From positions 1 through 50,355 of the forward strand of contig MSJI02000099.1 in NCBI GenBank assembly GCA_001931905.2: a stretch of DNA of 50,355 nucleotides, read 5' to 3'. The position numbers and the translations under genes are program-made. Below are positions 19,226 to 29,926 of the stretch, piece by piece (position 1 is the stretch's first letter; each line of letters begins with the position of its first letter). The notes beneath the pieces were generated by a model. The model did no database searches, had not been told where the DNA came from, and was given only the letters and a program-made list of their open reading frames with translations. The DNA comes from Cladosporium sp. IMV 00045 (taxonomy: Eukaryota; Ascomycota; Dothideomycetes; Cladosporiales; Cladosporiaceae).

Positions 19226-22200
19226 CAATCAACGATGCGTCTGAGATGCCGGAGAATGCCGTGGATTTTTCACTCGCGATCGAGCCGACCGAGACCGGCT
19301 TCCCTTCACCATTCGGGGGATTAGCCGCAAATGATCCAACATGCTTGCGACACATCTTACTAGACATCGATACATACACATAAACATGTACTCTACTCCT
19401 GTACTGAGTCAGCTTACCCATACCGAATCATGGCCGACTGGGCATTAAGTCCGAACTCGAGTCGTCATGTTGACCCGGCTGTCCGTGCCAACCTAAGGAC
19501 TTGACCATCCGTTCTGGACGGACGATTGTAGCTGGCATGGTTCCCCTTTCAGCTTGCTGCCGCAACTGGGATCATCAGAACGGGGTTCTATCACACAGCC
19601 TTTGCTGATCATAGCTCTCAAGTCCAATTACGACGTGTAATCAGCTGTCCAATATTACCAGGGTCCGGTCTTTAATCAACAACCAGAAGCCGGTATCCTG
19701 GGTTGTCTCTGATCACATGTGCTACAGCTGGTTGCAACAAAACCTGTCAAAATGCACCCCCAGCGTCTGCGAAACGAGCTGTGGGGTAACGACGACAGGA
19801 CGGATCTGTCAAGCGCTTCATTGTGCATCGGTAAAGAATTGTCGACAACACCAAAGGTTCAACGGTGAAGAAGTAGAAACGCCTGTGCACTTCTTTCTCC
19901 GCGCACAGGACACCAGACAGTCAAGTTGCCTTCCTGCCACGCTTCTTCCACGAACACGAGTCGTGACCAATCAAGATCCTGAAGACTATCTGCAGCGCAT
20001 ACAGTACACATCCCACGCTCTCCAAATGCAACGATACCAGACACTAGATCGAATTTCCAAACTGCCGAGGCGTATAATGCGACAGGACAGAACAGACCTC
20101 ACGTATTAGTAAAACATGTCCAATGGGAGCAGATGGAGAAGCATCCAAATTAGGCTGATGGTGATGGTGTGAAAAGCCGGTTTTTCATGGGTATGCACGC
20201 CCGACCGCGCTATGGATTTTGACAGGTAACGTTACCACACCGACAGGCATGTATCACGCTGCGAAGGATGCACTATTGCGGCGTCCTTGTTACAGAGTCC
20301 ATGCCGGTATCTGACCCTGAGTTTTCCCCTCGGCATGCGGCCTCGCGAGCAAGTAGAAAGGCGACACCTTTTTGGACGACAAAACAACCAGACTCGCAAG
20401 GCTTTCTTAATAATCAAAATGCAATTAATATCGTTAGGGTTGCTTCTGTGCTTACCGGAGCTTCGTCGGCCAGCCATCGCAATCCGACGATCCAATGTTT
20501 GTTGCGGCATCCCTGCTTGTTAGAATAAATGTCTTGTTGTTGCCCAGAGGCTTGCGGCGATGTTCCCTGAATCCGTTCACGCCATCGAGGCAATAGCAAG
20601 CCTTAGCACAAACCTGACCATTCGTCGTCGGGGGAAAGGATCACTAGAGTTCCTGCGATGGCAGGGCGCCCGCTGCTAAGACTCGACCAAGCGAGATTTG
20701 GTGGATGGGAAAAACAGGTGCGACTCGTGAAGGAATCACCACCACTCGCTACCGGGTTGGCGGTCGAGCTTTTCGTTCTTCGTATATTCCCCATTTCAGG
20801 CCCGTCCCCCGTCAGACAGTCACCCGTCTCCCCGAGACGTTGAGACAACAAGCGGCGTCGCGACCGAACCCGGGCGCTTCAGCTTGCGTCGCACAAGTGC
20901 GTCGCTCTGTGCGGGCGTCGCTTACAATCCGAAGCGTGCCCACGAACGGGTTCCAGGCGTATGCATCTTCGCCCGGGAACGGATTGCCGATGAGGAGAAC
21001 TTCGGGAGCTAAGGTGTGGGACCGTTGCCGTTTAGGCCCGACACGGCCGCGCTCTGGAGCGCAACGGCTCAACGGCGGTCCGTCTGCACTTGACTGCTGC
21101 TAGCCTGCTAGTTCTTTGTTGTCTGTATAGCGCTCCCAGCCTGGCCCCGTGCGTTTGCGGCGAGGGACGACAGAACAAAGAAAATGACTGATCACTACTA
21201 TTGTGATCGCAAGGGCGCGGCCGAGCGGGTCTCTGAGCGGAGTACAGTCTAGAGTAGTAGTGGTATGCGACCGCTCCTTCGCGGAAGCACAGGCGCCGAT
21301 CAGCCAAACAGCAGCAGGATTGCAAGCTTGGAGCGACGAATACCCACCACGAATTCTCGTCGCGGTCAACGAGAAAAGACAAGAAAAAAAAAAAGATGAG
21401 ACATACACGAGACACGATGTCTCGCCTCGCGTATGCGGACTACTGCTTTAGGGACGGAGAGTCCTGTAGACCTTGCCGCTTTCAGACGCCTTGCCCTTCC
21501 ACCCCCTTCCAAGGAGGAGTGTGCTTGTGCGCTTGGTGCACGGGGGGAGTTGGATCCATCCCACATGGGTGGTTGTACGGCTTTGTGACCAGAAACAATC
21601 GAAGGGGTGGTGGGCAAAATGGGTAAACAGAAAGTGTCTCAGGGCAGATACGGGCGGGTGTGGCGTTTTTGGACCGCCCACTGCGCCGTTGCCAAAAGCA
21701 CGTGGCAAAAAGCCCGCCTAGACTCTTGTTTTTTTGCGCGTACGAGGACGATGTGTGCTCGAACGTCGCGGATGTTTTGGTGTGAAATGTAGGGGTCGCG
21801 ATTGGTTCGTGAGAGGCCGCTGCGTGTACTGTGACTGCTGTCTCACACGCTCTGGTGGCAATGAGGGATGGATGGGGATCCTTCTATTTGTCAGCCGTAC
21901 TGTCTGATGATTGTGACAATATCATGTCGGGAGCATGGGGAATCGAGCTGCGAGTGCGCTGCGAGTGCAGAAATCCGGATTTCGATCACGACATGCAACC
22001 GTTGTCGTCGAAGCCCATTCGACCGCATGCTCGAAGAATAAATGATTCGGCGGCATCTCGCCAACGGTGGAATGGTACAAGGCTGCAGAAACGCCGGGAC
22101 CAGTATGCATGACCTCACACAACGGTGTGTGGGACGAACCAACATCTGCCCTCGTCCAATGCGGCCATCTCGCATGAAGCACAGCGGTGAGGCAATTTTG

Positions 22201-22827
22201 AGCAACGACAAGAGAGAAGTACTGTACAGTACATGGAGACAAAGCCGGCCATGCCGTGCACAGTGATCGTTATATCATCGCCGTCGACGTGTTGGCTCGG
22301 TCGAGCAAACGCTATTGATCGATGACAGGGCCGTGGGATTATTGACAGCGGGCAAGACGAATCGGCCTGCATGCCCGCCCAGCCCGATCCCTGTACGATA
22401 GGCGCTCTGTCGTTTCTGCGCTTGCTGCATCGAAGAAGCCTCCGACGGGATGATTAGTCGATGTGTATTCTCAATCTCGTGCGCGCCCACGAAGGAATGA
22501 TCCAGCGAGCACAAAAGAGCTTGGAGCAGCCCTTTCCCCGCAAACGCAGCGCATGCGAGCACTATAAAATTAATGCAAGCCAGGTGCCAGCTTTTCTTTG
22601 CCTCCGAGCCGGCCAAGTGTGATAGCAGCTTAGACCGGGGTGTCATGCAGTAGGCTCCGCGTGGGCGCACCAGACTCCCAGAACCCGGTTCAGAGCACCT
22701 CGAGACTAAGGGTCGGGTGGTGAAGGCAGGCCCGGCGCTGGGTTTGGCCCCGTCGGCGGGCGGCTGTGGTGCACGTTGAGGCGTACGATGTGCTACGCTC
22801 AATCCAGGCGGACTGCAACCCACACCT

Positions 22828-22830
<3 letters not shown>

Positions 22831-22860
<30 letters not shown>
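22831..22860 (+). repeat. (TC)15 microsatellite
   Basis: Thirty bases of perfect TC dinucleotide, followed after an A by a further CTCTCTC. It lies about 1 kb upstream of the velvet coding region. Long pyrimidine tracts are frequent in promoters of developmental regulators in filamentous fungi. Confidence 0.9.
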
Positions 22861-22866
<6 letters not shown>

Positions 22867-23725
22867 TCGGTTTCCTTCTGCACGGGGAAGCGAGGGTCTG
22901 ATGGTGGTATATGTGGTGACGACGATGATGAATGCGATCATGCCTGCCGTGATTATTGGCGACGACAGCGAATGCCAGGCGGGACAAAACAGGGCTGCGA
23001 CGCGACGACCAGGCTCACACAGAGTGAGGTAACAACAATCACAATAATAAAGACGACATCAATGTCACCGTCATCCTCGCTTGGACTGGGGGGCAAAGGA
23101 AGAGGGTGGGCTCAGAGTCCAGCGACGCGGGTCGTGCTCAGAGTGAAGGCAGCGCAGAAGCGAAGCGTCGTCTGATGCCAGTCAGTGGTGGGCCAATGCA
23201 TCCAGACACCCTTGCTCCCACGGCGATTCGCTACCGAAACACACACCACGCCCTTCTGCGGCCAGCAGACTGTGTTTGGCCTCCTGCTTTGCCTGCCGCT
23301 GCGACTTGCGTCTGCATCTCCAGAACTAGTCTGCGTAGCGGATCATGTACGTGCCTGAAAACAGACAGGGCCTGCATGTTAGCGGCGCCAGTGGGCCAGC
23401 GATTAAATAGGTAGGTGGGTAGAGGGTTCGGTTTGCCTTCCACCACGTTCACGTCGTTGCCGTTGTATTTACACACTACCACCACCATCATCGCCGTCGA
23501 TACACACCTCTCTACTTCTACCACTGCCACTGCTACTCCCGAGCCCTCCCCTCAGGCCATCGCCGCCCTCTGCGTTTCCCCTACGCTGCACCTACTGCAT
23601 AAATTACCTGTCCGCCTGCTGCAAGTGTATTGTGTGCTCTGCCGTGCACCATCGCACTGCTACCGAACCACTCCTCGTTCCGGTCACTCGCACACAAGCG
23701 GCACGCAAACGGGATTATCGTGCAC

Positions 23726-23788
23726 ATGCTTGCCAGCATCCTCTTGAGCCACTCGACACCGCCGCTTTTTGCCTTGCCTCCGAGCTGA
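23726..23788 (+). promoter_or_regulatory. Upstream ORF of 20 codons in velC leader
   Basis: The first ATG after roughly 300 nt of ATG-free pyrimidine-rich leader opens a 20-residue ORF (MLASILLSHSTPPLFALPPS) ending in TGA at 23786-23788. It lies 5' of every candidate velvet start and of the candidate leader intron, so it would remain in all transcripts starting before 23726. It is a candidate translational control element. Confidence 0.45.
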
Positions 23789-23868
23789 TCGACCGGACAC
23801 TACGTCGACTCGGATATCAGACACCTCACCGCACCGGCTGTGGCGTGTGAGTAGCCATCCTCTCCTGC

Positions 23869-23883
23869 ATGTGCATGCTATGA
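23869..23883 (+). promoter_or_regulatory. Four-codon upstream ORF overlapping the first velvet ATG
   Basis: ATG TGC ATG CTA TGA encodes MCML. Its stop codon overlaps the in-frame velvet ATG at 23880 (ATGA overlap), a layout that favours termination-reinitiation. It would vanish if the candidate leader intron 23847-24008 is spliced. Confidence 0.4.
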
Positions 23884-25541
23884 GTATACGCCTACCGGAC
23901 GACAGAGAAGTGACTTGTCTGCCTTGGAGGGTCGGCTACACCAGATTGAAACTCGACCATCCCTCGGCTCACCACAACAATACCGGTCTGACCTCCTGGA
24001 TCAAGCAGAAGGCCTTTAAGATCCGCCGTCTCGCGTGTGGTTCTTCCATTGACGAAGCCTACGACGAACGCCCACGACCTCGATCGATGTCACAGCAGAG
24101 GGTACCTTACGACCCTTCGCACCTGCCCCGGCGACAAACAGGCATACCCAGCGCTCCCGACATGGCACAGATACAGCGCCCTCCGAGCTTCCCAAGCGCT
24201 GGCTTTCTCGGTCGTTCTGACCAAAGACCAGTGCCTGGGCCTCAGCTACCTCCTCTGCTGGGCTTGCCAGCACAGCAGCGTGCAGCAGACGGATCTGGCC
24301 GTCCCATGCAGCTCCCTTCGATGGAGCCATCCCCGACTATGAATGATCCGCCGAGACACCAGGGAGGACGTGTTATTCCAGTCGCCAACCTGCTCTCTAA
24401 CAGCCCTCAATCACCAAACAGGACATCATTTATACAAGCGGCACCGCCTCAACCTCAAGCAGGCGGATATAGGTCGCCGACGGAGCCGCCTCACATCTCT
24501 CCCAATGCACTGCCTCAACAACGGCCGACGTACCAGCCCATAGTCCAGCATCGTTTGGACAACCCACCGCAGTACCTCAATCGCGCGCAACCACCTCATC
24601 CAAGACAGCAGACAATCCCACCTGGCCCGCCCCCACCCGCACAGTATCCTTCTCCGACCGCCGCATCGAGAGACGAAACGCGATTCAGCCCAGCTCCGAC
24701 CAGCTACTCGACTCCAAGCTGCTATGATTCTCAAAGCGAGATATCACCGACGACGGTTGCGCCGCCATCACATGTGTTCCCTCGCATGCCGCAAGCTCCG
24801 CCCCTGAACTACAACCTCACCATAAGACAGCAACCTGCTGCAGCCCGAGCCTGCGGCTTCGGCGAGCGCGATCGTCGAGTCATCGACCCACCCCCAATCC
24901 TGGAGCTGAAGATCACCGACAAGACGACAGGCTCCCCAGAGCAAGACCACAACGGCATGCTCGCTCTCCACTGCACACTCCTCAACCCCTCCAACCAAGA
25001 AGACGAGACGCAAATCCCCGCCAGCGCCAGCACGGACATGCAATCCACGCGGCGACTGATGGGAACGCTCGTCGCGAGCCCCTACCAAGCCAAAGACGAG
25101 CGCGGCGTGGCGGGCACCTTCTTCGTCTTCCCGGACCTGAGCTGCCGCGCCCCCGGCCGCTACCGCCTGCACTTCAAGCTCCTGCGCATCGACCCCTACA
25201 ACATGCAGCAGGGCACCGTGCACGGCACCGTCGCCAGCATCATCACCGACGTCTTCAGCGTGTACACCGCCAAGGACTTCCCCGGCATGCGGGCGTCGAG
25301 CGCTCTGCTGAAAGCGCTGCGGAGACAGGGACTGAATGTTGGTGTGAAGAAGGGATCCGAGGCGCGGAGGGGCAAGGGCAGGATGAAGAAGGAGGACGCG
25401 AGCTCGTCGGAGGATGAAGACAGCGATGGGTCTGGTGGGGAGAAGGAAGGGATGACGAGGCGGGTCGACAGTGGTTCTGCGCTGGGTGGGGATTTGAGCG
25501 CGAAGGTTCGCAAGACGAAGAAGAAGAGACGACACTCTTGA
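23880..25541 (+). CDS. velC: Velvet-domain regulator, VelC type
   Basis: Velvet proteins are fungal-specific, NF-kB-like DNA-binding regulators of development and secondary metabolism that form homo- and heterodimers. The 553-aa protein has a long Pro/Gln-rich disordered N-terminus (to about aa 320) and a C-terminal velvet domain (about aa 320-490). The domain contains PPPILELKITDK, GTFFVFPDLSCRAPGRYRLHF, and DVFSVYTAKDFPGMRASSALLKALRRQG. This order (velvet last) matches VelC and not VosA, VeA or VelB. A Ser/Asp/Glu and Lys-rich tail follows. The first in-frame ATG is 23880. A plausible leader intron (23847-24008, donor GTGAGT, branch CTGAC, acceptor CAG) would remove it and make 24087 (MSQQRVPYD) the start, giving 484 aa. 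The frame is open upstream to a TTG at 23769, which I do not use. Confidence 0.85.
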   Translation: MSIRLPDDREVTCLPWRVGYTRLKLDHPSAHHNNTGLTSWIKQKAFKIRRLACGSSIDEAYDERPRPRSMSQQRVPYDPSHLPRRQTGIPSAPDMAQIQRPPSFPSAGFLGRSDQRPVPGPQLPPLLGLPAQQRAADGSGRPMQLPSMEPSPTMNDPPRHQGGRVIPVANLLSNSPQSPNRTSFIQAAPPQPQAGGYRSPTEPPHISPNALPQQRPTYQPIVQHRLDNPPQYLNRAQPPHPRQQTIPPGPPPPAQYPSPTAASRDETRFSPAPTSYSTPSCYDSQSEISPTTVAPPSHVFPRMPQAPPLNYNLTIRQQPAAARACGFGERDRRVIDPPPILELKITDKTTGSPEQDHNGMLALHCTLLNPSNQEDETQIPASASTDMQSTRRLMGTLVASPYQAKDERGVAGTFFVFPDLSCRAPGRYRLHFKLLRIDPYNMQQGTVHGTVASIITDVFSVYTAKDFPGMRASSALLKALRRQGLNVGVKKGSEARRGKGRMKKEDASSSEDEDSDGSGGEKEGMTRRVDSGSALGGDLSAKVRKTKKKRRHS

Positions 25542-25552
25542 GTGAGTGAGTG
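25539..25552 (+). repeat. TGAG tandem repeat over the velvet stop codon
   Basis: The TGA stop of the velvet gene is the first unit of TGAGTGAGTGAGTG. A TGAG array of this length carries TGA in all three frames. Confidence 0.8.
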
Positions 25553-26397
25553 TACTAGTGTCACTGTGGTCTGGTCGGCCGGATGCGATCGATCGTCGTT
25601 AAGGCGATGTGTGCAACGTCGCACACAGCGGGCCGCGTACAAAGGGGCCCGGATGGAATCTGACCCAAGGCACTCACACATACCGATACATGTAAGGCCT
25701 CAGGGGGATGCTTTCCCAGAAAATCCGACATCTCGGTCAAACCACTAGATTGTTCACCTTGGTTTTAACGCCCTGTTCGGTTGGGTCTTCTCGGATTTTC
25801 CATGGTTGGTCGGAGGAGGAAAAACCAGCAAGATGAAGAATGAAAAAGAAGAAAGCTTCACAACCATACGACTCGCGCGACTTGTCTCCCTCTCGAAAGA
25901 TCGAGAGAGACGAATCCGCGCAACAGCACTTATTAACCCCAGGCATGTCGATGAAAAGAATGACGGGGATATAATTTTCGGTCTTATCTCCTTTGTTCGT
26001 TTTTCCTCGTCGTCAGTCAACATGGGCGGCAAACTGTCTCGGCTTCACGTTCATCTTTTTCTTGTCTTTCCATCTTCACCTCTTGTCTGCTGCACGTCTC
26101 ATTAACCTGGGAAGGAACACGAGGGAATTGAGAAAAAGGGGGAGGGCAAGGCGGCATGCAAAGCACAAGGACATCTCTAATAATAGCGAGTTTGTAGCAT
26201 CACGCCTATCGCCTCTCAGCGTAGGATACGAATTGAATGATACCCGTTTGCTTTTTGCGGATGTTCCATTTTTGCTATTCATGAACATATCGAGAAAGAC
26301 CAACTAGGTGGGAAGGAGTACATACTGGAACGAGCGCCTGTTTCGCCACTTCATCTTACCGTTGTACATACATAAATATTCCATTCAATCCTCCCTC
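25542..26397. other. Convergent intergenic region velC / aldo-keto reductase
   Basis: The 3' ends of velC (plus) and the aldo-keto reductase gene (minus) face each other across 856 bp. I see AT-richer UTR-like sequence and no further gene, RNA or repeat of note. Confidence 0.5.
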
Positions 26398-27482
26398 TCA
26401 GGAGTGATTCCTATGCTTCCCCCTCGAATCCTCCAAGCCATCATACAAATCGACACCCCAAGACTTACTCGGGTTGTTGAAGCGCGTGTGATACTCGGCC
26501 AGATTTTCGACGCGCTCGAAATCGCCATCTTCCAACTCACACTTGAGCGCGGCGAAATTCTCAGCGATGCGCTCCGCGTGGTCGCTCTTGGGGATGATGC
26601 TCGTGCCGCGGCGCAGACCCCATTGCAGCGCCACCTGGGCGGGCGTGCAGTCGCGCTCCGAGGCGATGGAAGTCAGCACCTCGTTCTCGAGCAGCTGCGG
26701 CGGCTCGCCTTTGTCGTAAGTCGGGTTCGTGCCCGCGAAGGGCGAGTAGGCCGTGACGTGGATGCCGCGCTCCTCGTGCCACGCGATCCAGTCGCGTTGC
26801 GGCAGGTAGGGGTGCAGTTCCATCTGGTGCACGGCGGGCGGGTGGCGCGTGTGGTTGAGCAGGTTCTCGAGCTGGTAGGGCGAGAAGTTCGATACGCCGA
26901 TGTGCCGGGTTTTGCCTTTGCGGACGAGCTCGGACATCGCGGACCAGGTTTCTAGGTATTCGATTTTGTGCCCGAAGTGGCCTTCGGTGACCGGCCAGTG
27001 CATGTGGTACAGGTCCAGGGTTTCGAGGTTCAGGTCGCGCAGGGCGATGTCGATGCCCTCTTCGACGTTTTTGACGCCGTGGCTAGGGGAGTGTTAGTAT
27101 GTTGGAGGTTTGATGAGGTGGGGTTTAGAAGAAGGCCATACTGATCGTTCCACAGCTTGCTGGTGATCCAGAGGTCCTCTCGCTTCAATCCGGTCTTTGC
27201 CAGTCCATCGGCGATGCCCTTTCCAACCAGGTCTTGGTTCTTATATGCCGCGGCGCAATCGATGTGTCTGTAACCGGTTTGGATGGCCCAAGAGACAGCT
27301 TCGGTGGCATTGCTGCGGTCCAAGTTCCAAGTCCCAAACCCGATCAACGGGATAGAGTCCAGACTCAATGGCTGTCCTGGTGTCAAGATGGTGTTGGGTG
27401 AAATGGGAATCTGAGCTCCAGGCCCTTGTCCCAAGACTCGAACGACTGGCAATGCCAGCAGCAATGAAAGGAAGAAGTCCAT
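26398..27482 (-). CDS. Aldo-keto reductase with N-terminal signal sequence
   Basis: NADPH-dependent carbonyl or aldose reductase of the AKR TIM-barrel family. On the minus strand exon 1 is 27142-27482 and exon 2 is 26398-27082; the 59-nt intron has a TACTAAC branch site. The product is 341 aa. It shows IPLIGFGTWNLD, the catalytic Asp and Tyr in HIDCAAAYKN, the catalytic Lys in TSKLWND, the catalytic His in LYHMHWP, then HIGVSNFSPYQLENLL and IIPKSDHAERIAEN for cofactor binding. Unusually for AKRs, the barrel is preceded by a signal-peptide-like segment, MDFFLSLLLALPVVRVLGQ. An upstream in-frame ATG at 27542 would add 20 more residues. It diverges from CTP synthase. The substrate cannot be told from sequence. 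Confidence 0.88.
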
Positions 27483-28034
27483 TTTCGATGGATTGATGAA
27501 AAAGGAAAGGAAGGACAACAGAAAGACAGTCGTCTTACCCATTATGATCCTTCACCCACGAGCATGCCCATCCGAGCCATCCTACGCCGCCAGCCTACCT
27601 CTTACACTTTACTTCTCCACAAAACCCCTTGTTTCGTCATCGTCGTCGCGCGTTGTTGATCTAGGCTTTGTCTTTCGCATACGCGGCACCGAAGCTAGGC
27701 AAATCCTTCCGAGCAAATGTAGAGTCACACTGACAAAGGAAGTGTTGTGAATGCAAACATCAAGAGCAGAAAGAAATGTTTTTGGATGTTGGACGTTAAC
27801 AGAAAGGCCCTCCCCTTCCCCGCTATAGGCTTTGCTTATAAGGCGGCGGTCAGTCAAGTGGATGTTTTCTTACGGCCCGCTGGACGAATCACGACCAATC
27901 AGAGGCGGCGGCGCGAAATCTCGCGACAGCGCTGCAAAAGGTTTACTTTCAAACTTTTGGCTTGCCCTTCCTCTTCTTCTGATTCCCCCTCTCCATATTG
28001 AGGAAGGCCACTGCAAGGTGCAACAATCGCAAAA
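27483..28034. promoter_or_regulatory. Divergent promoter, aldo-keto reductase / CTP synthase
   Basis: This 552-bp region serves both genes. Near the CTP synthase side it has a TATA-like TATAAG (about 27837), a CCAAT box at 27895-27899 and CGCGAAA at 27912-27918. The last matches the SCB consensus CRCGAAA and sits within a GCGCGAAATCTCGCG near-palindrome. S-phase control would suit CTP synthase, but the functional link is inference. Confidence 0.4.
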
Positions 28035-29926
28035 ATGAAATACGTTCTTGTATCCGGAGGTAAGATCGAAATTTGTCGAAAAATCCCGAGTCTCCAATGC
28101 TAATTATGCCTTCTGCAGGTGTCATCAGCGGCGTCGGAAAGGGCATTATCGGTACGCTTCCTCGAGGTGATGGATGAGAATTGGTTGCCAGGCAGTAGCT
28201 CACATGTGAAAAAGCCTCTTCCGCCGGCCTGCTGCTCAAGACCATGGGCCTGAAGGTCTCGAGTATCAAGATCGACCCGTACATCAACACCGACGCTGGC
28301 ACCATGAACCCGAAAGAGCATGGAGAAGTCTACGTCCTGGACGATGGCGGAGAGGTCGACCTCGACCTGGGCAACTACGAGCGTTACCTCAACGTCACCC
28401 TCACCCGGGACAACAACATCACCCTCGGCAAAATCTACTCGCAGGTCATCGAGAGGGAACGCAGAGGAGATTACCTGGGCAAGACTGTCCAGGTCGTGCC
28501 CCACGTCACTGGTGCTATCGAGGAGTGGATCACAAAGGTCGCGAAGGTGCCCGTCGATGACTCGGGCGAGGAGCCGGACGTCTGCATCATCGAGCTTGGT
28601 GGTACCGTCGGTGACATTGAGAGCATGGCTTTCGTCGAGGCCCTTTGCGAGCTCAGGCGTAACTGTGCCAGGGAGGACTTCATGCAGATTCACGTCTCCT
28701 ACGTCCCCTTGGTGCACGGCGAGCAAAAGACCAAGCCCACGCAGATGGCCATCAGATCCGTCCGCTCTGCTGGTCTTGTTCCGGATCTCATTGCCTGCCG
28801 CTGCGAGAAGCCTTTGGAGGAGGGTGCGATTGAGAAGATCGCTCGCTTCTGTCAAGTTGCCGTTCCTCATGTTCTGAACGTCCGCGACATGCCGTCCACA
28901 TATCAGGTCCCAATCCTGCTGTACGAGCAGCAGATGCTCCAGAACATGACCTCCGCTATGCGTCTGGACACCATTAGGGTCTCGCCCGCCCTGCGTGAGA
29001 AGGGACTCGACATCTGGAATACCTGGAAGGGTCTGTGTCTTGGATTGGAGAACCTCAGAGAAGACATCAGCATTGTCCTTGTCGGCAAATACCTCGAGTG
29101 CCCCGACTCCTACTGCTCTGTCATCAAGGCGCTCGAGCACGCCGCCATGCGCTGCAGGCGAAAGCTGGATGTGAAGATGGTGGATGCCGAGCACCTTGAG
29201 CCTGCTGCCAACAAGGCGGATCCCGCAGCTTTCCACAAGGCGTGGCACGATGTTTGCACTGCTTCTGGTATTTTGGTCCCCGGTGGCTTCGGTACCAGAG
29301 GCACCGAGGGCATGATTGCCGCGGCCAAGTGGGCTCGTGAGAACAAGACTCCTTACCTTGGTATCTGCCTTGGTATGCAAATCGCCGTCGTAGAGTTCGC
29401 CCGCTCGGTCTGCGGCGTGCCTCTGCCGCAAGCATCCTCATACGAATTCGACAACAGAGACGAGGACCGCATCATCGTCTCCATGCCGGAGCACCACACC
29501 GGTGTCATCGGTGGCACCATGCGTCTCGGTCTGAGGCCCACTCTGTGGCAGCCTGAGACCGAATGGTCAAAGCTCCGCGCCCTCTACGGTCTGGAGAATG
29601 AGAGCATCAGCGAGCGCCACCGACACCGCTACGAAGTCAACCCCGAATACATCAACCAGCTGCAGGAGAAGGGCCTGACTTTCATCGGCAAGGACGACAC
29701 TGGCGTGCGCATGGAGATCATCGAGATGAAGGACCACCCGTGGTTCGTCGGCGTGCAATTCCACCCCGAGTACCTGAGCAGAGTGCTCGTCCCCAGCAAG
29801 CCCTTCCTGGGCTTCATCGCCGCCTCGGCTGGCATTTTGGACGACGTGACCAAGGCGGAGCGCGCGCAGGCTGTGCAAGGTCTCCCCACCGGTATTGATC
29901 ACGTCAAGATGAACGGTACTGTTTGA
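28035..29926 (+). CDS. ura7: CTP synthase
   Basis: Makes CTP from UTP, ATP and glutamine, the final step of de novo pyrimidine nucleotide synthesis, in the cytosol (often as filaments). Exons are 28035-28059, 28119-28151 and 28215-29926, giving 589 aa. The two tiny first exons encode MKYVLVSGGVISGVGKGII, the synthetase P-loop start. Exon 3 continues with SSAGLLLKTMGLKVSSIKID, PYINTDAGTM and EHGEVYVLDDGGEVDLDLGNYERY. The C-terminal glutaminase domain has the nucleophile Cys in YLGICLGMQ and the His/Glu pair in GVQFHPEYLSR. Length equals fungal Ura7. The acceptor of intron 2 (AAAAAG) is less typical, but the joined protein is contiguous with the family. Confidence 0.96.

Larger units (their letters stand above)
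18182..23879. other. Gene-poor region of 5.7 kb upstream of velvet gene
   Basis: It begins with the ERG1 promoter. After that I find no ORF with recognisable domains, no intron-exon pattern that joins into one, and no transposase or reverse transcriptase. It contains a 10-bp hairpin (19085-19121), a tRNA-like relic (19165-19225), a 6-bp hairpin (19150-19166), a (TC)15 tract (22831-22860) and, from about 23420, a pyrimidine-rich leader. The size and the neighbour suggest an extended control region for the velvet gene, possibly with a noncoding transcript, plus decayed repeat DNA. This is inference. Confidence 0.4.

Noticed and set aside
19456..19502. AAGTCC/GGACTT arms and a TTCGGAC string suggesting another tRNA
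   Set aside because: The enclosed segment is too short for a tRNA and lacks D and anticodon arms.
19121..20190. Possible terminal inverted repeats of a 1-kb element (around 19121-19143 and 20160-20185)
   Set aside because: Only CCGGCTT and CAC/CAT blocks match, with gaps; no target-site duplication seen. Too weak without a copy-number search.
22275..22883. 202-codon minus ORF containing an Arg-Glu repeat
   Set aside because: The apparent N-terminus is produced by the TC microsatellite; the rest resembles no protein.
23769..23879. N-terminal extension of the velvet ORF to 23769
   Set aside because: That frame opens with TTG, not ATG. The same reasoning removed non-ATG extensions at 13158, 31057, 41193, 41868 and 44349.
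13561..25541. Possible metabolic gene cluster around invertase, ERG1 and velC
   Set aside because: The genes belong to unrelated pathways, lack shared promoter motifs and include no biosynthetic backbone enzyme.
28100..29431. 443-codon minus-strand ORF antisense to CTP synthase
   Set aside because: It mirrors a strongly codon-biased gene, has no domain and no plausible transcript; such antisense frames arise from biased third positions.
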